DNA of 64,000 nucleotides from Streptomyces anulatus (GTDB lineage Bacteria; Actinomycetota; Actinomycetes; Streptomycetales; Streptomycetaceae), in contig NZ_JOEZ01000015.1 of assembly GCF_000721175.1 (NCBI RefSeq), positions 106,937-170,936 of the forward strand, in the 5' to 3' direction. Under the pieces are notes generated by a model. That model did not search any database and was not told the DNA's origin. It saw only the letters and a program-made list of their open reading frames with translations. The position numbers and the translations under genes are program-made. Below are positions 16,198-25,212 of the stretch, in pieces (positions within the stretch are counted from its first letter, which is position 1; each line of letters begins with the position of its first letter).

Positions 16198-17454
16198 GTG
16201 GCTCATCTGCTGATGGTCGAGAGCTGGGTCGGATCCATGAGCAGACTGCTGCCACGGGCCGTGCGCGAGGCCGGTCACGAGTTCACCTTCCTCACCCGTG
16301 ACCTCCACCACTACCTGCGCTCCGCCCCCGAGGGCACGGCGCACCCGCTCCTCGCGGCCCGCCATGTGCTCACCACGGAGACCAACGGCACCGACGCGCT
16401 GCTGTCCTTCGTCGAGCAGGCCCACGCGGCGCTGCGCTTCGACGGCGTGATCACCTCGTGCGACTACTACCTCCCGACAGCCGCCCGGATCGCCGGGCTG
16501 CTGGGGCTGCCCGGCCCCACGCCCGAGGCGGTCGGGAACGCGTGCCGCAAGGACGCGACCCGCCGCATCCTGGCCGGGGCCGGCGTGCCGGGACCGCGCT
16601 TCGCGGTGTGCGCGGAGTGGGCCGAAGTCGCCGCCGAGGCCCGCGACATCGGCTACCCGCTGGTGCTCAAGCCCGTGGACCTGTGCGCCGGGATGTTCGT
16701 CCGCCGTGTCGACGACGAGGCCGCCCTGGCGCACGCCTACCGCGCGCTCGCCGCCTTCCCCGTCAACGCCCGCGGGCAGCGCCGCGCTCCCGTGGTGCTG
16801 ATCGAGGAGCTCCTCGACGGTCCGGAGGTCAGCGTCGAGACGGTGTCGTCCGGCGGGTCCGTGCACATCATCGGCGCCACCGACAAGAGCGTCGGCGGCG
16901 CACCCGCGTTCATCGAGACCGGACACATGTTCCCGGCAACCCTGGACGCCGCGGACACCGCGGCCGCGGAGGAGACCGCGCGTCAGGCACTCGGGGCACT
17001 CGGCCTGGACGAGGTCGTCGCCCACACCGAGATCAAGCTGACGGCCGCCGGACCACGCCTGGTCGAGGTCAACCCCCGGCCGGCCGGCAACCGCATCACC
17101 GAGCTCGTCCGGCACGTGACCGGCATCGACCTCGCCGCCGCCTGCGTGGACGTGGCCCTCGGCCGCGAGCCGGACCTGCGCCGCCGCGCCACCGGACTGA
17201 CCAGCGCGGCGATCGGCTTCCTGGTGCCGGACCAGGACGGAGTTCTGGAGACCGTCGACGGCGCGGACGTGGTCCGCGCGGCGGAGGGCCTGCTCGAACT
17301 CCAGCTCGCCGACCCCGGCAAGGCCGTCAGGGCCGCGGGCAGCAACAACGAATACCTTGGCCACGTCATGGCCGGAGACGCCCGGGGCCCGGGCGCCCGC
17401 GCGAGCGTCGAAGCCCTCCTCACGCAGTTGCGCCCCCGGGTGGTGACCCGATGA
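16198..17454 (+). CDS. ATP-grasp ligase (amino-acid/dipeptide ligase type)
   Basis: A 418-residue ATP-grasp enzyme resembling bacilysin-type L-amino-acid ligases, which join two amino acids through an acyl-phosphate. The ATP lysine lies in YPLVLKPVDLCAGMFV and the lid in VVLIEELLDGPEVSVE. Mg2+ ligands lie in HTEIKLTAAGPRLVEVNPRP with a downstream AGNRI. The N-terminal pre-ATP-grasp Rossmann-like domain covers about residues 1-115. Start GTG at 16198 has AAGGGGAG 5-10 nt upstream. It opens the ten-gene operon, 80 bp after the Zur-like box, and overlaps the next gene by 4 nt. Probable role: peptide-bond formation in a small metallophore (inference). Confidence 0.85.
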   Translation: MAHLLMVESWVGSMSRLLPRAVREAGHEFTFLTRDLHHYLRSAPEGTAHPLLAARHVLTTETNGTDALLSFVEQAHAALRFDGVITSCDYYLPTAARIAGLLGLPGPTPEAVGNACRKDATRRILAGAGVPGPRFAVCAEWAEVAAEARDIGYPLVLKPVDLCAGMFVRRVDDEAALAHAYRALAAFPVNARGQRRAPVVLIEELLDGPEVSVETVSSGGSVHIIGATDKSVGGAPAFIETGHMFPATLDAADTAAAEETARQALGALGLDEVVAHTEIKLTAAGPRLVEVNPRPAGNRITELVRHVTGIDLAAACVDVALGREPDLRRRATGLTSAAIGFLVPDQDGVLETVDGADVVRAAEGLLELQLADPGKAVRAAGSNNEYLGHVMAGDARGPGARASVEALLTQLRPRVVTR

Positions 17455-18284
17455 CCGCCCTCACCGGCGCAGGCCCCCTGGCCACCTCGTACGACGACCT
17501 CGAAGAGCGCGTCCTGGCCGGCCTCCTCGGCCCCGACCCGCGCACCCGGCGGATCTCGGTGGCCTTCACCACCCGGCAGGCGGTCCGGCACGAAGGCCGC
17601 GGTTCCGGCTACCGCAACGAAGTGCTCAGCCTGCGCCTCGGCGAAGCGGTGGGCTCCTGTGCCGTCGAGCCCGGAGCGCTGCCCGACGGCGCCGTCGAGG
17701 ACTGCGTCGGCGCGGACGTCGCCGGCCTGCTGGCACACGAACTTTCGCCGGTCCGCGTCGCCGCGCTCGACGCCTACCTCATGCACACGCTGCCGCACAC
17801 CCCCGCCCACGGCGCACAGCCCTGCCGACTGCCCGCAGGTACGTCCCTGGAGAAGTCCCGGGCGCGCGCCGAGGCCGTGGTCGAGCTGATCGACGCCGCG
17901 CCCGGAGCAACCGTGCTCGTGGTCGGCGTGGTCAACTCGCTGCTGGAGGCCCTGCGGTCGCGCGGACTCGGGTACATCCCCTGCGACCTCAAGGGCGGCA
18001 CGACCGAATGGGGCGAGCCCGTACGCACCGACGCCCTCGCGGAACTGGAGCGCTGCGACGCGGTCCTCGCCTCCGGCATGGTCCTCGGCAACGGCAGCTT
18101 CGAGCCGCTGCGGCAGCGGGCCCAGCACCACGGCACGCCCCTGGTGATGTTCGCGCAGACCGGCAGCGCGGTCCTGCCCCGCCTGATCGGCTCCGGAGTC
18201 AGCGCCGTGTGCGCGGAGCCGTACCCCTTCTTCTGGCTGGACGGCGGCCCGGGGACCATCCACCGCTACGGGAGCACCCTGTGA
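17451..18284 (+). CDS. DUF4213/DUF364 protein (putative heavy-metal chelation)
   Basis: A 277-residue protein combining an N-terminal enolase-N-like DUF4213 domain (roughly 15-105, ISVAFTTRQAVRHEG) with a C-terminal Rossmann-like DUF364 domain (VLVVGVVNSLLEALRSRGLG, then ERCDAVLASGMVLGNGSFEPL). The structure of a Desulfitobacterium member led to the suggestion that DUF364 proteins act in heavy-metal chelation, but no reaction is proven. The start ATG overlaps the ATP-grasp stop (ATGA), so the two are translationally coupled. Its presence is one of the main reasons to link the operon to metals. Confidence 0.8.
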   Translation: MTALTGAGPLATSYDDLEERVLAGLLGPDPRTRRISVAFTTRQAVRHEGRGSGYRNEVLSLRLGEAVGSCAVEPGALPDGAVEDCVGADVAGLLAHELSPVRVAALDAYLMHTLPHTPAHGAQPCRLPAGTSLEKSRARAEAVVELIDAAPGATVLVVGVVNSLLEALRSRGLGYIPCDLKGGTTEWGEPVRTDALAELERCDAVLASGMVLGNGSFEPLRQRAQHHGTPLVMFAQTGSAVLPRLIGSGVSAVCAEPYPFFWLDGGPGTIHRYGSTL

Positions 18285-19396
18285 CCACGGCAGTCCTCGC
18301 AACCGCAGCGACCACGGGCAACCGAACCGTGGCGACTACGGGCAACCGGGAACTCCTCGACCTGGTCGGCCGGACCCCGCTCGCCCATGTCACCGCCGAC
18401 CTGCCGTGCCCGCAGCCCGGCTTCTGGGCCAAACTCGAAGGGCTCGGCGTCGGCGGCATGAAGGCACGGGCCGCCGTCTCCATGCTGCTGGGCGCCGAGA
18501 AGCGCGGCGAACTGCGCCCGGGCGCACCCGTGGTGGAGTCCACCTCCGGGACGCTCGGCATCGGACTGGCCTTCGCCGGGCAGGCCCTCGGCCACCCGGT
18601 CGTGCTGGTCGGCGACATCGAACTGGAGCCCTCGATGCGGCAGCTGCTGCGCGCCCACGGGGTCCGCCTGGAGCTCGTCGACCGTCCGGCGGCCGAGGGC
18701 GGCTGGCAGGCCGCCCGGCTGGCCCGGCTGCGCGAACTGCTGACGCGGCTCCCGGACGCCTACTGGCCCGACCAGTACAACAACCCCGACAACACGGCCG
18801 GTTACGCCTCCCTCGCGGCCGAACTGGTCGACCGGCTCGACCACCTCGACGTGCTGGTGTGCAGCGTCGGAACCGGCGGCCACAGCGCCGGGATCATCGG
18901 CCCACTGCGCCGCCACTGGCCCCGCCTGCGGCTCATCGGCGTGGACGCCACCGGCTCGACCATCTTCGGCCAGCCCGCCCGCGCCCGGCTGATGCGGGGC
19001 CTGGGCAGCAGCATCCACCCGCGCAACGTCGCCTACGACGCCTTCGACGAGGTCCACTGGGTCGGCCCGGCCGAGGCCGCCGATGCGTGCCGACGGCTGG
19101 CCCGCTCCTCCTTCGTCAGCGGAGGCTGGAGCACCGGGGCCGTCGCCCTCGTCGCCGCCTGGGCCGCCCGCGTCCACCCGGGCGCGGTGGTCGCCACGGT
19201 CTTCCCCGACGGGCCGCACCGCTACCTCGGCAGCGTGTTCGACGACGACTTCGCCGCCACCCACGGCATCGACCCGGCCTCCGCCGCCACGAGCCCCGTC
19301 GAGATACCGCACCCCAGGGCCGTGGAGGCCACCGGCTGGGCGCGGTGCGGCACGGTCACCGATCCGGTCGCCGCGCCCCCGGAAGAGAACCGTTGA
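18281..19396 (+). CDS. PLP-dependent cysteine-synthase-like enzyme
   Basis: A 371-residue fold-type II PLP enzyme of the CysK/CysM/SbnA group. The PLP lysine is Lys61 in LGVGGMKARAAVSML. The substrate loop is ESTSGTLGIGLA (86-97). The phosphate-binding loop is SVGTGGHSAG (195-204). Family members replace a beta substituent on serine derivatives. SbnA makes a diaminopropionate precursor this way for staphyloferrin B. A similar step would supply a chelating diamino acid here (inference). GTG start overlaps the preceding stop. The N-terminus carries a small internal duplication (TTGNR twice). Confidence 0.82.
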   Translation: MTTAVLATAATTGNRTVATTGNRELLDLVGRTPLAHVTADLPCPQPGFWAKLEGLGVGGMKARAAVSMLLGAEKRGELRPGAPVVESTSGTLGIGLAFAGQALGHPVVLVGDIELEPSMRQLLRAHGVRLELVDRPAAEGGWQAARLARLRELLTRLPDAYWPDQYNNPDNTAGYASLAAELVDRLDHLDVLVCSVGTGGHSAGIIGPLRRHWPRLRLIGVDATGSTIFGQPARARLMRGLGSSIHPRNVAYDAFDEVHWVGPAEAADACRRLARSSFVSGGWSTGAVALVAAWAARVHPGAVVATVFPDGPHRYLGSVFDDDFAATHGIDPASAATSPVEIPHPRAVEATGWARCGTVTDPVAAPPEENR

Positions 19397-20451
19397 AGGC
19401 CGCTCAGCGCACAGTGCGCCTCGAACTCACCGAGCCGCTGCGCATATCCCGCTCCACCATGGCGGCCCGCGAGGCCGTCTGGCTGACCATCGAGCACGAG
19501 GGCCTGCGCGGTCACGGAGAGGCCGTCACCAGCGTGTACTACGGCCTGGACGCCGAGACCCTCGGGCGGCTGCTGCACGCGGAGTCCCCGTGGCTGGCCC
19601 GCTTCGCCGACCCCGAGACCGCCCTGGAGGCCCTCCGGGCCGGCACCGAGAGGACCGCCGCCCCGCCGGCCGTGACGGCAGCCGTCGAGGCGGCGCTGCT
19701 CGACCTCGCCGGCAAGCGCGCGGGCGTCCCCGTACACCGGCTCCTGCGCCCCCACGGAACACCGCCCTCCGCCGCGACCGCCCGCACCATCGGCATCACC
19801 ACACCGGAGCGGGCCGAAGACCGGGCGGGACGCCTCGTACGGGACGGATTCTCGATCCTGAAGCTCAAGGCCGGCGCACCGGACCCGGCCGAGGACCTGG
19901 CCCGCGTACGGGCCGTCCGTGCCGCCGCCCCCCACACCCGGCTGCTGCTGGACCCCAACGGCGCGTGGACCGTCCAGGAGTCCGAGCGACTGCTGCCGCT
20001 CTACGCCGAACTGGGCGTCGAGGCCGTCGAGCAGCCCCTGCCCCCCGGTGACCCCGAGGCGCTGGCACAACTGGCGGAGCGCTCACCGCTGCCCGTCATC
20101 GCTGACGAGGACGCGGTCGGCTTCGAGGACGCCCGCCGTCTCGCCGGACGCGTCCAGGGAATCAACGTCAAACTCGCCAAGTGCGGCGGTGTCGCCGCCG
20201 CCCTCCGCATCGCCGACCTGATCGCCGGCACCGGAACCGAGCTGATGCTCGGCTGCCTGACCGCCAGCACCCTCGGCATCGCCCCCGCCGTCCACCTCGC
20301 CGACCGCGCCCGCTGGGTCGACCTCGACGGACATCTGCTGCTCGCCGCCGATCCGTGGACGGGCATCGGCGGCGCCGACGGCACGGTACGCGCCGGCCGC
20401 GGCCCGGGCCTCGGGGTGCGCCGGAGCGGCGCCGACGAGGCTCCGGCATGA
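19393..20451 (+). CDS. Dipeptide epimerase (enolase superfamily, MLE subgroup)
   Basis: A 352-residue enolase-superfamily enzyme of the L-Ala-D/L-Glu epimerase type. Catalytic lysines are in FSILKLKAG (Lys157, Lys159) and NVKLAKCGG (Lys260, Lys263). Metal ligands are Asp187 (LLLDPNG), Glu213 (AVEQPLP) and Asp238 (PVIADED). This full set predicts activity on the alpha carbon of a dipeptide. Start is TTG at 19393, overlapping the previous stop (TTGA), with GGAAGAG upstream. Beside an ATP-grasp ligase it suggests a dipeptide product in which one residue is inverted. Confidence 0.87.
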   Translation: MKAAQRTVRLELTEPLRISRSTMAAREAVWLTIEHEGLRGHGEAVTSVYYGLDAETLGRLLHAESPWLARFADPETALEALRAGTERTAAPPAVTAAVEAALLDLAGKRAGVPVHRLLRPHGTPPSAATARTIGITTPERAEDRAGRLVRDGFSILKLKAGAPDPAEDLARVRAVRAAAPHTRLLLDPNGAWTVQESERLLPLYAELGVEAVEQPLPPGDPEALAQLAERSPLPVIADEDAVGFEDARRLAGRVQGINVKLAKCGGVAAALRIADLIAGTGTELMLGCLTASTLGIAPAVHLADRARWVDLDGHLLLAADPWTGIGGADGTVRAGRGPGLGVRRSGADEAPA

Positions 20452-21761
20452 AGACGTGGCACGAGATACGCGGCTTCCCGCTCGCGATACGGCTCCTCCT
20501 GGTCAACCAACTGGGCGTCAACACCGGCTTCTACCTGCTGATCCCGTACCTCGCCCTGCACATGAGCGAGAACCTCGGGATGTCGTCGGCCGTCGTCGGC
20601 ATCGTGCTCGGCGTGCGCAACCTCAGCCAGCAAGGGCTGTTCCTCATCGGCGGAACGGCATCCGACCGGCTCGGAGCGCGCGGCGTCATCATCACCGGAT
20701 GCGCCCTGCGCACCGTCGGCTTCGGACTGTTCGCGCTCGGCGACGGACTGCCCGTGCTCCTCGCCGCTTCGGTGCTCAGCGGCCTGGCCGGGGCGCTCTT
20801 CAACCCGGCCGTACGGGCCTACCTCACCCTGGAGGCAGGGGAGCGCAGGGCCGAGGCGTTCGCCCTGTTCAACATCTTCGCCACCACCGGCGCCCTGATC
20901 GGGCCGCTGCTCGGCAGCGCCCTGCTGCTGGTCGACTTCCGCGCCTCGGCGCTCACGGCGGCAGGGATCTTCGCGGTGCTCACCGTCGCCCAGGCCCTGG
21001 TGCTCCCGGCCCGGCACGTAGCACCGACCGGGAACAGCGTGATGGCCGACTGGCGGGAGGTGATCGGCAACCGGGGCTTCCTCGCCTTCGCCCTGGCCAT
21101 GGTCGGCATGTTCACCCTGGAGAACCAGCTGTACCTGCTGCTGCCCGACGGGGCCCGGCGGGCGACCGGCTGGGAAGGCGCGGCCGGACTCGTCTTCCTC
21201 GTCGGCACCCTCGCCCACCTCGGTCTTCAGCTGCGCATCACCCGCACGCTGAAGAAACGGGGGAGCAGGGGGCGCTGGATCAGCGCCGGACTCGGGCTGA
21301 TGGCCCTCTCGTTCGTACCGCCGATGGCCGTAGCGGGACTCGGCACGCCCCCCGACGGCCTCGCGGAGACAGCCTGGCGCGCCCTGCCCGTCCTGGTCGG
21401 TGCCGTACTGCTCCACCTGGGCGTGATGACGGCCCAGCCGTTCGTGATGGAACTGATCCCCGGCTTCGGCCGGTCGGAACTCACCGGCACCTACTTCGGC
21501 CTCTTCTACGTGGTCTCCGGCATCGCCGCCGCCGTCGGCAACGCCCTCCTCGGCTGGGCCATGGACGCGGGCGAGCGCGCGGACCAGCCGTGGCTGCCGT
21601 GGGCGTGCTGCCTGGCCATCGGCCTCACCTCCGCCGCCGGCGTCGCCCGGCTGCACCGTCGCCGGGCTCTTCCCGCCCGCCCCGCACCGGCCTCCGCACC
21701 GGCCTCCGCACCCGCACCGGCCTCCGCGCCCGCGGCAGCACGAGGAGCGCGCCACCGATGA
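20448..21761 (+). CDS. MFS transporter (probable product exporter)
   Basis: A 437-residue twelve-helix major facilitator protein. It begins FPLAIRLLLVNQLGVNTGFYL and shows the loop 2-3 motif in GTASDRLGARGVIITG (G-x3-D-R-x-G-x-R). A second similar segment precedes the C-terminal half. The tail is an Ala/Pro/Ser tandem repeat (PAPASAPASAPAPASAPA). ATG overlaps the epimerase stop. Position between biosynthetic genes and an ABC importer argues for export of the product, as in metallophore systems; import or drug efflux are alternatives. Confidence 0.85.
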   Translation: MKTWHEIRGFPLAIRLLLVNQLGVNTGFYLLIPYLALHMSENLGMSSAVVGIVLGVRNLSQQGLFLIGGTASDRLGARGVIITGCALRTVGFGLFALGDGLPVLLAASVLSGLAGALFNPAVRAYLTLEAGERRAEAFALFNIFATTGALIGPLLGSALLLVDFRASALTAAGIFAVLTVAQALVLPARHVAPTGNSVMADWREVIGNRGFLAFALAMVGMFTLENQLYLLLPDGARRATGWEGAAGLVFLVGTLAHLGLQLRITRTLKKRGSRGRWISAGLGLMALSFVPPMAVAGLGTPPDGLAETAWRALPVLVGAVLLHLGVMTAQPFVMELIPGFGRSELTGTYFGLFYVVSGIAAAVGNALLGWAMDAGERADQPWLPWACCLAIGLTSAAGVARLHRRRALPARPAPASAPASAPAPASAPAAARGARHR

Positions 21762-22561
21762 CCGCCACCACGAACCTCCTCACCGACAACCCCGCACTGT
21801 ACGAGGCCCGCTTCCCGGACCCCGGACGCATAGCCGGGCGCTGGACCGAGGACTGCCTCCGCCGGTACGGGGCCCCCGGCCTCCGCGTCCTGGACATCGG
21901 CTGCGGCACCGGCCGCGACGCCGCGCACCTGCACCGCTCCGGCCGAGCGGTCACCGGCGCCGACCTGTCCGACGCGATGCTGGCGTACGCCCGCGTCCAG
22001 CACCCCGGCCCCCACTACGTCCGGGCCGACCTGCACGGATTCGATGCGGGGAAGTGTGCCTTCGACGCGGTGGTGTGCCTGGACAGCGCACTGTTGTACT
22101 GCCACACGAACGACCAGCTCGACGGCTTCCTGGCGTCCTGCCGCCGGTCACTGGCGCCCGGCGGACTGCTCGTCGCCGAGATGCGCAACGGGGCCTTCTT
22201 CCTGGGCCGTACGGACCTCCTCGACACTCCGGCCGTCAACGGATTCACCTGGCAGGGCACCGCCTACCGCTCCACCACCACCCTGTCCGTGGACAGAACC
22301 GCCCAACTGCTGCGCCGCTCACGGGTGTGGACGGCCGACGACGGCTCTCCGCCGGCCGAGCAGCGCTCCGCATGGCGCCTGCTCTTCCCCCAGGAGCTGC
22401 GCCACGTCCTCGCGGCCCACGGCTTCGAGGTGCTCGCCCTGCACGACGGGCCGGGCCCGCGAACCGAACCGCCCTGGCAGGAGGGCGACCTGCCCACGGG
22501 GACGGCCGACGGCGACCGGCTGCACCTGGTCGCCCGTCTCACCCCCGCCTCCCGCCCCTGA
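21758..22561 (+). CDS. Class I SAM-dependent methyltransferase
   Basis: A 267-residue Rossmann-fold methyltransferase. SAM motif I is VLDIGCGTGRDAAHLHRSG (44-62). The acidic end of strand 2 is VTGADLSDAML, motif II VVCLDSALLY, and motif III SLAPGGLLVAEMRNG. The substrate is unknown. ATG overlaps the MFS stop (ATGA). In the operon it would methylate the peptide product or an intermediate. N-methylation of a chelator is a reasonable but untested idea. Confidence 0.85.
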   Translation: MTATTNLLTDNPALYEARFPDPGRIAGRWTEDCLRRYGAPGLRVLDIGCGTGRDAAHLHRSGRAVTGADLSDAMLAYARVQHPGPHYVRADLHGFDAGKCAFDAVVCLDSALLYCHTNDQLDGFLASCRRSLAPGGLLVAEMRNGAFFLGRTDLLDTPAVNGFTWQGTAYRSTTTLSVDRTAQLLRRSRVWTADDGSPPAEQRSAWRLLFPQELRHVLAAHGFEVLALHDGPGPRTEPPWQEGDLPTGTADGDRLHLVARLTPASRP

Positions 22562-22609
22562 GCACCCCACGTGTCCATCCACCCATGCGCCGCAGCAAGG
22601 AACACCGCC

Positions 22610-24262
22610 ATGAACGAAGCCGCCAGGAACGAAACCCCGGTGAACGAAGCCGCAAGGAACGAAGTCCCCGTGAACGAGGCCCCCGTGAACGACCCACTCC
22701 TCCCCGGCCTGCGCCGCCGGGGCCTGCTCGCCGCCGCCGGTGGCGCCGTCGGCCTCGGGGCCCTCGCCCTCGCAGGCTGCTCAGGCGCCGGGCCGGCCGC
22801 CGGCAAGGCCGGGGGAGACGGCAAGCCCCGGCGCGGCGGACGGCTGCGCGCCGCGTTCGCCGGCGGCGGCGCGAGCGAGACGCTCGACCCGCACCTCGCC
22901 AACCTCTTCGCCGACGTGGCCCGCGCCAAGGCCCTCTTCGACAAACTCGCCGACCACGGCCCCGACCTGTCCGCCCGGCCGCGGCTGGCCGACGCGTGGG
23001 AGCCCAACGCCGGCCTGGACCGCTGGAAGGTCACACTGCGCGAAGCCCGCTTCCACGACGGCAGGCCGGTCACCGCCCAGGACGTTCTGTACAGCTACCG
23101 GCGCATCACCGACCCGAAGAAGGCCTTCCGCGCCAAGGCCTCCCTGGAGCCCATCGACCTCGAAGCCAGCCGCGCACCGGACGACCGGACCGTCGAGTTC
23201 GTCCTCAAGCGCCCGACCGCCGAATTCCCCAATGTGCTCGCCGCGTTCGGCGCGTACATCGTGCCGGAGGGCGAGCAGGACTTCGACCGGAGTCCCGTCG
23301 GCAGCGGCCCCTTCCGCTTCGTCTCCTTCGCCCCGGGGAAATCCGCCGTCTACAAGCGCAACGAGGACCACTGGGACGGCGCCCCCTACCTGGACGAGCT
23401 GGAGTTCGTCGTCGCCAACGAGGAGTCCGCCCGCGTCAACGCCCTCCTCGGCGGCCAGGTCGAGTACGCACACGAACTCAATCCGGCCACGGCCCGCGCC
23501 CATGAGGGCAAGGGACAGATCGAGATCATCCGGCTCCGCAACAGCGCCATGCAGTCGTTCGCGATGAAGACCGACCGGCCGCCCTTCGACGACCGGCGGG
23601 TACGGGAGGCGTTCTTCCTGATCGCCGACCGCGGGGAACTGGTCGACGGCGCCCTGTCCGGCGCCGGAGAGATCGGCAACGACCTGTTCGGCAAGGGCTA
23701 CGAGTACTACGCCGCGAGCCTGCCCCAGCGCGAACAGGACCTCGACCGGGCCAAGGCGCTCCTCAAGGAGGCCGGGGCCGAGGGCCTCGAAGTCACCCTC
23801 GACACCTCGCCCGTCGCGGCCGGATTCACCGAGGCCGCCACCATCTTCCGCGACCAGGCCGCCAGGGCGGGCGTCACCATCACCGTCAGGACCGGCAGCA
23901 AGGACAGCTACTGGAAGGACATCCTCGACTCCGGCACCATCTGCTCCTACCGCTCCGGCGCCATGCCCATCGAGGCCCACATCTCCCAGCGCCTGCTCAC
24001 CGGCTCCACCACCAACGCCACCGGGTGGCGCCACAAGGACTTCGACGCCCTGTACCAGCAGGCGCAGTCCACCAGGGACAAGGCCGCCCGCACCGCCGTG
24101 TACGAGCGCATGCAGCGCCGCCTGCACGCCGAAGGCGGCTTCCTGATCTGGGGCTTCGCCGACTGGATCCTCGGCACCGCCCGCAACGTCCGGGGCGTCG
24201 AGACCAAGGCCCCGGCCAACTCCCTCGACTGGGCGCGCTTCGACAAGGTATGGCTCACGTGA
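22610..24262 (+). CDS. Peptide/nickel-type ABC transporter substrate-binding lipoprotein
   Basis: A 550-residue family-5 binding protein (DppA/NikA/CntA type). A Tat-like and lipobox signal reads RRRGLLAAAGGAVGLG and ends LALAGC, so it is membrane-anchored outside. The body shows LDPHLANLFADVARAKALFDKL and the family-typical FKRPTAEFPNVLAAF-like and SPVGSGPFRF segments. The stretch before the signal contains a repeated VNEA/ARNE unit with several in-frame GTG codons, so the start may be any of 22610 or later GTGs. Members bind peptides or metal-ligand complexes. This is the likely receptor for the metal-loaded product. Confidence 0.87.
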   Translation: MNEAARNETPVNEAARNEVPVNEAPVNDPLLPGLRRRGLLAAAGGAVGLGALALAGCSGAGPAAGKAGGDGKPRRGGRLRAAFAGGGASETLDPHLANLFADVARAKALFDKLADHGPDLSARPRLADAWEPNAGLDRWKVTLREARFHDGRPVTAQDVLYSYRRITDPKKAFRAKASLEPIDLEASRAPDDRTVEFVLKRPTAEFPNVLAAFGAYIVPEGEQDFDRSPVGSGPFRFVSFAPGKSAVYKRNEDHWDGAPYLDELEFVVANEESARVNALLGGQVEYAHELNPATARAHEGKGQIEIIRLRNSAMQSFAMKTDRPPFDDRRVREAFFLIADRGELVDGALSGAGEIGNDLFGKGYEYYAASLPQREQDLDRAKALLKEAGAEGLEVTLDTSPVAAGFTEAATIFRDQAARAGVTITVRTGSKDSYWKDILDSGTICSYRSGAMPIEAHISQRLLTGSTTNATGWRHKDFDALYQQAQSTRDKAARTAVYERMQRRLHAEGGFLIWGFADWILGTARNVRGVETKAPANSLDWARFDKVWLT

Positions 24263-25212
24263 GCGGACCACGGACCTGGCTCGCCAGGCGGCTGCTCCTC
24301 GGCGTGGCGCAGACGGCGGCCGTCGTGCTGCTCGTCTTCGCCCTCACCGAGGCGCTGCCGGGCGACGCGGCCGTCGCCCTCGCCGGCGACCAGCCGGACC
24401 CGGAGCGCATCGCCGCCATCCGCGAGGCGATGGATCTCGACCGGCCCGCCCACGAACGCCTGGCCGCGTGGGCCGCCGGGCTGGCGCACGGAGACTTCGG
24501 CACCTCCCTTGCCTCCGGACGGCCCGTCAGCACGTACATCACGGACGGCTTCGGACCGACCCTGCTGCTCGCCGCCCTGACGGTCGTGCTCCTGGTCCCG
24601 GTAGGCGTCGGCCTCGGGGTTCTCACCGCCCGCCACGAGGGCGGGCCCGTGGACCGTCTGGTCAGCTCGGTGACGCTCGGCGTGTACGCCGTGCCGGAGT
24701 TCGCCCTCGGTGTGCTGCTGGTGACCGTCTTCGCGCTGCGCCTGGGCTGGCTCCCGCCGACCGCCGTCGGATACGGCACCGACCTCCTCGCCCACCCGGC
24801 CGCCCTGGTGCTGCCGGTGCTCGTGCTGCTCTCCCGCCCGGTGTGCTCCCTGGCCCGCCTCGTACGGGCCGGCATGATCGACGCGCTGGACTCGCCGTAC
24901 GCCGCACACGCCCGCCGCTACGGCATCCCCGGCTTCCGGATCCGATACGGGCACGCCCTGCCCAACGCCCTGGCGCCCGCCACCCAGCAACTGGCGCGGA
25001 CCGTCGACTGGCTGCTGTGCGGTGTCATCGTCGTGGAAGCGCTGTACGTGATCCCCGGGCTCGGCACCGTCCTGATGAACGCCGTCGCGGAACGCGACGT
25101 GCCCGTGGTCCAGGGACTCGCCGTCGTCTTCGGCGTCGCCACGGTCGTGCTCAACCTCGGCGCCGACCTGGTCTCGCGCCGCCTCGCCCCCCGCTCGGAG
25201 GTGGCCGCGTGA
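24259..25212 (+). CDS. Peptide/nickel-type ABC permease (DppB/NikB type)
   Basis: A 317-residue permease. The N-terminal helix is LLLGVAQTAAVVLLVFALTE, followed by the family motif LPGDAAVALAGDQPDPERIAAIR and GLAHGDFGTSLASGRPV. The EAA loop is MIDALDSPYAAHARRYGIPG. GTG at 24259 overlaps the binding-protein stop (GTGA); an in-frame ATG at 24250 is the alternative start. It pairs with the next permease. Confidence 0.88.
   Translation: MSGPRTWLARRLLLGVAQTAAVVLLVFALTEALPGDAAVALAGDQPDPERIAAIREAMDLDRPAHERLAAWAAGLAHGDFGTSLASGRPVSTYITDGFGPTLLLAALTVVLLVPVGVGLGVLTARHEGGPVDRLVSSVTLGVYAVPEFALGVLLVTVFALRLGWLPPTAVGYGTDLLAHPAALVLPVLVLLSRPVCSLARLVRAGMIDALDSPYAAHARRYGIPGFRIRYGHALPNALAPATQQLARTVDWLLCGVIVVEALYVIPGLGTVLMNAVAERDVPVVQGLAVVFGVATVVLNLGADLVSRRLAPRSEVAA

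Noticed and set aside
24250..24258. ATG at 24250 as permease start
   Set aside because: In frame and possible, but GTG at 24259 keeps the GTGA overlap used across the operon and fits the conserved N-terminus.
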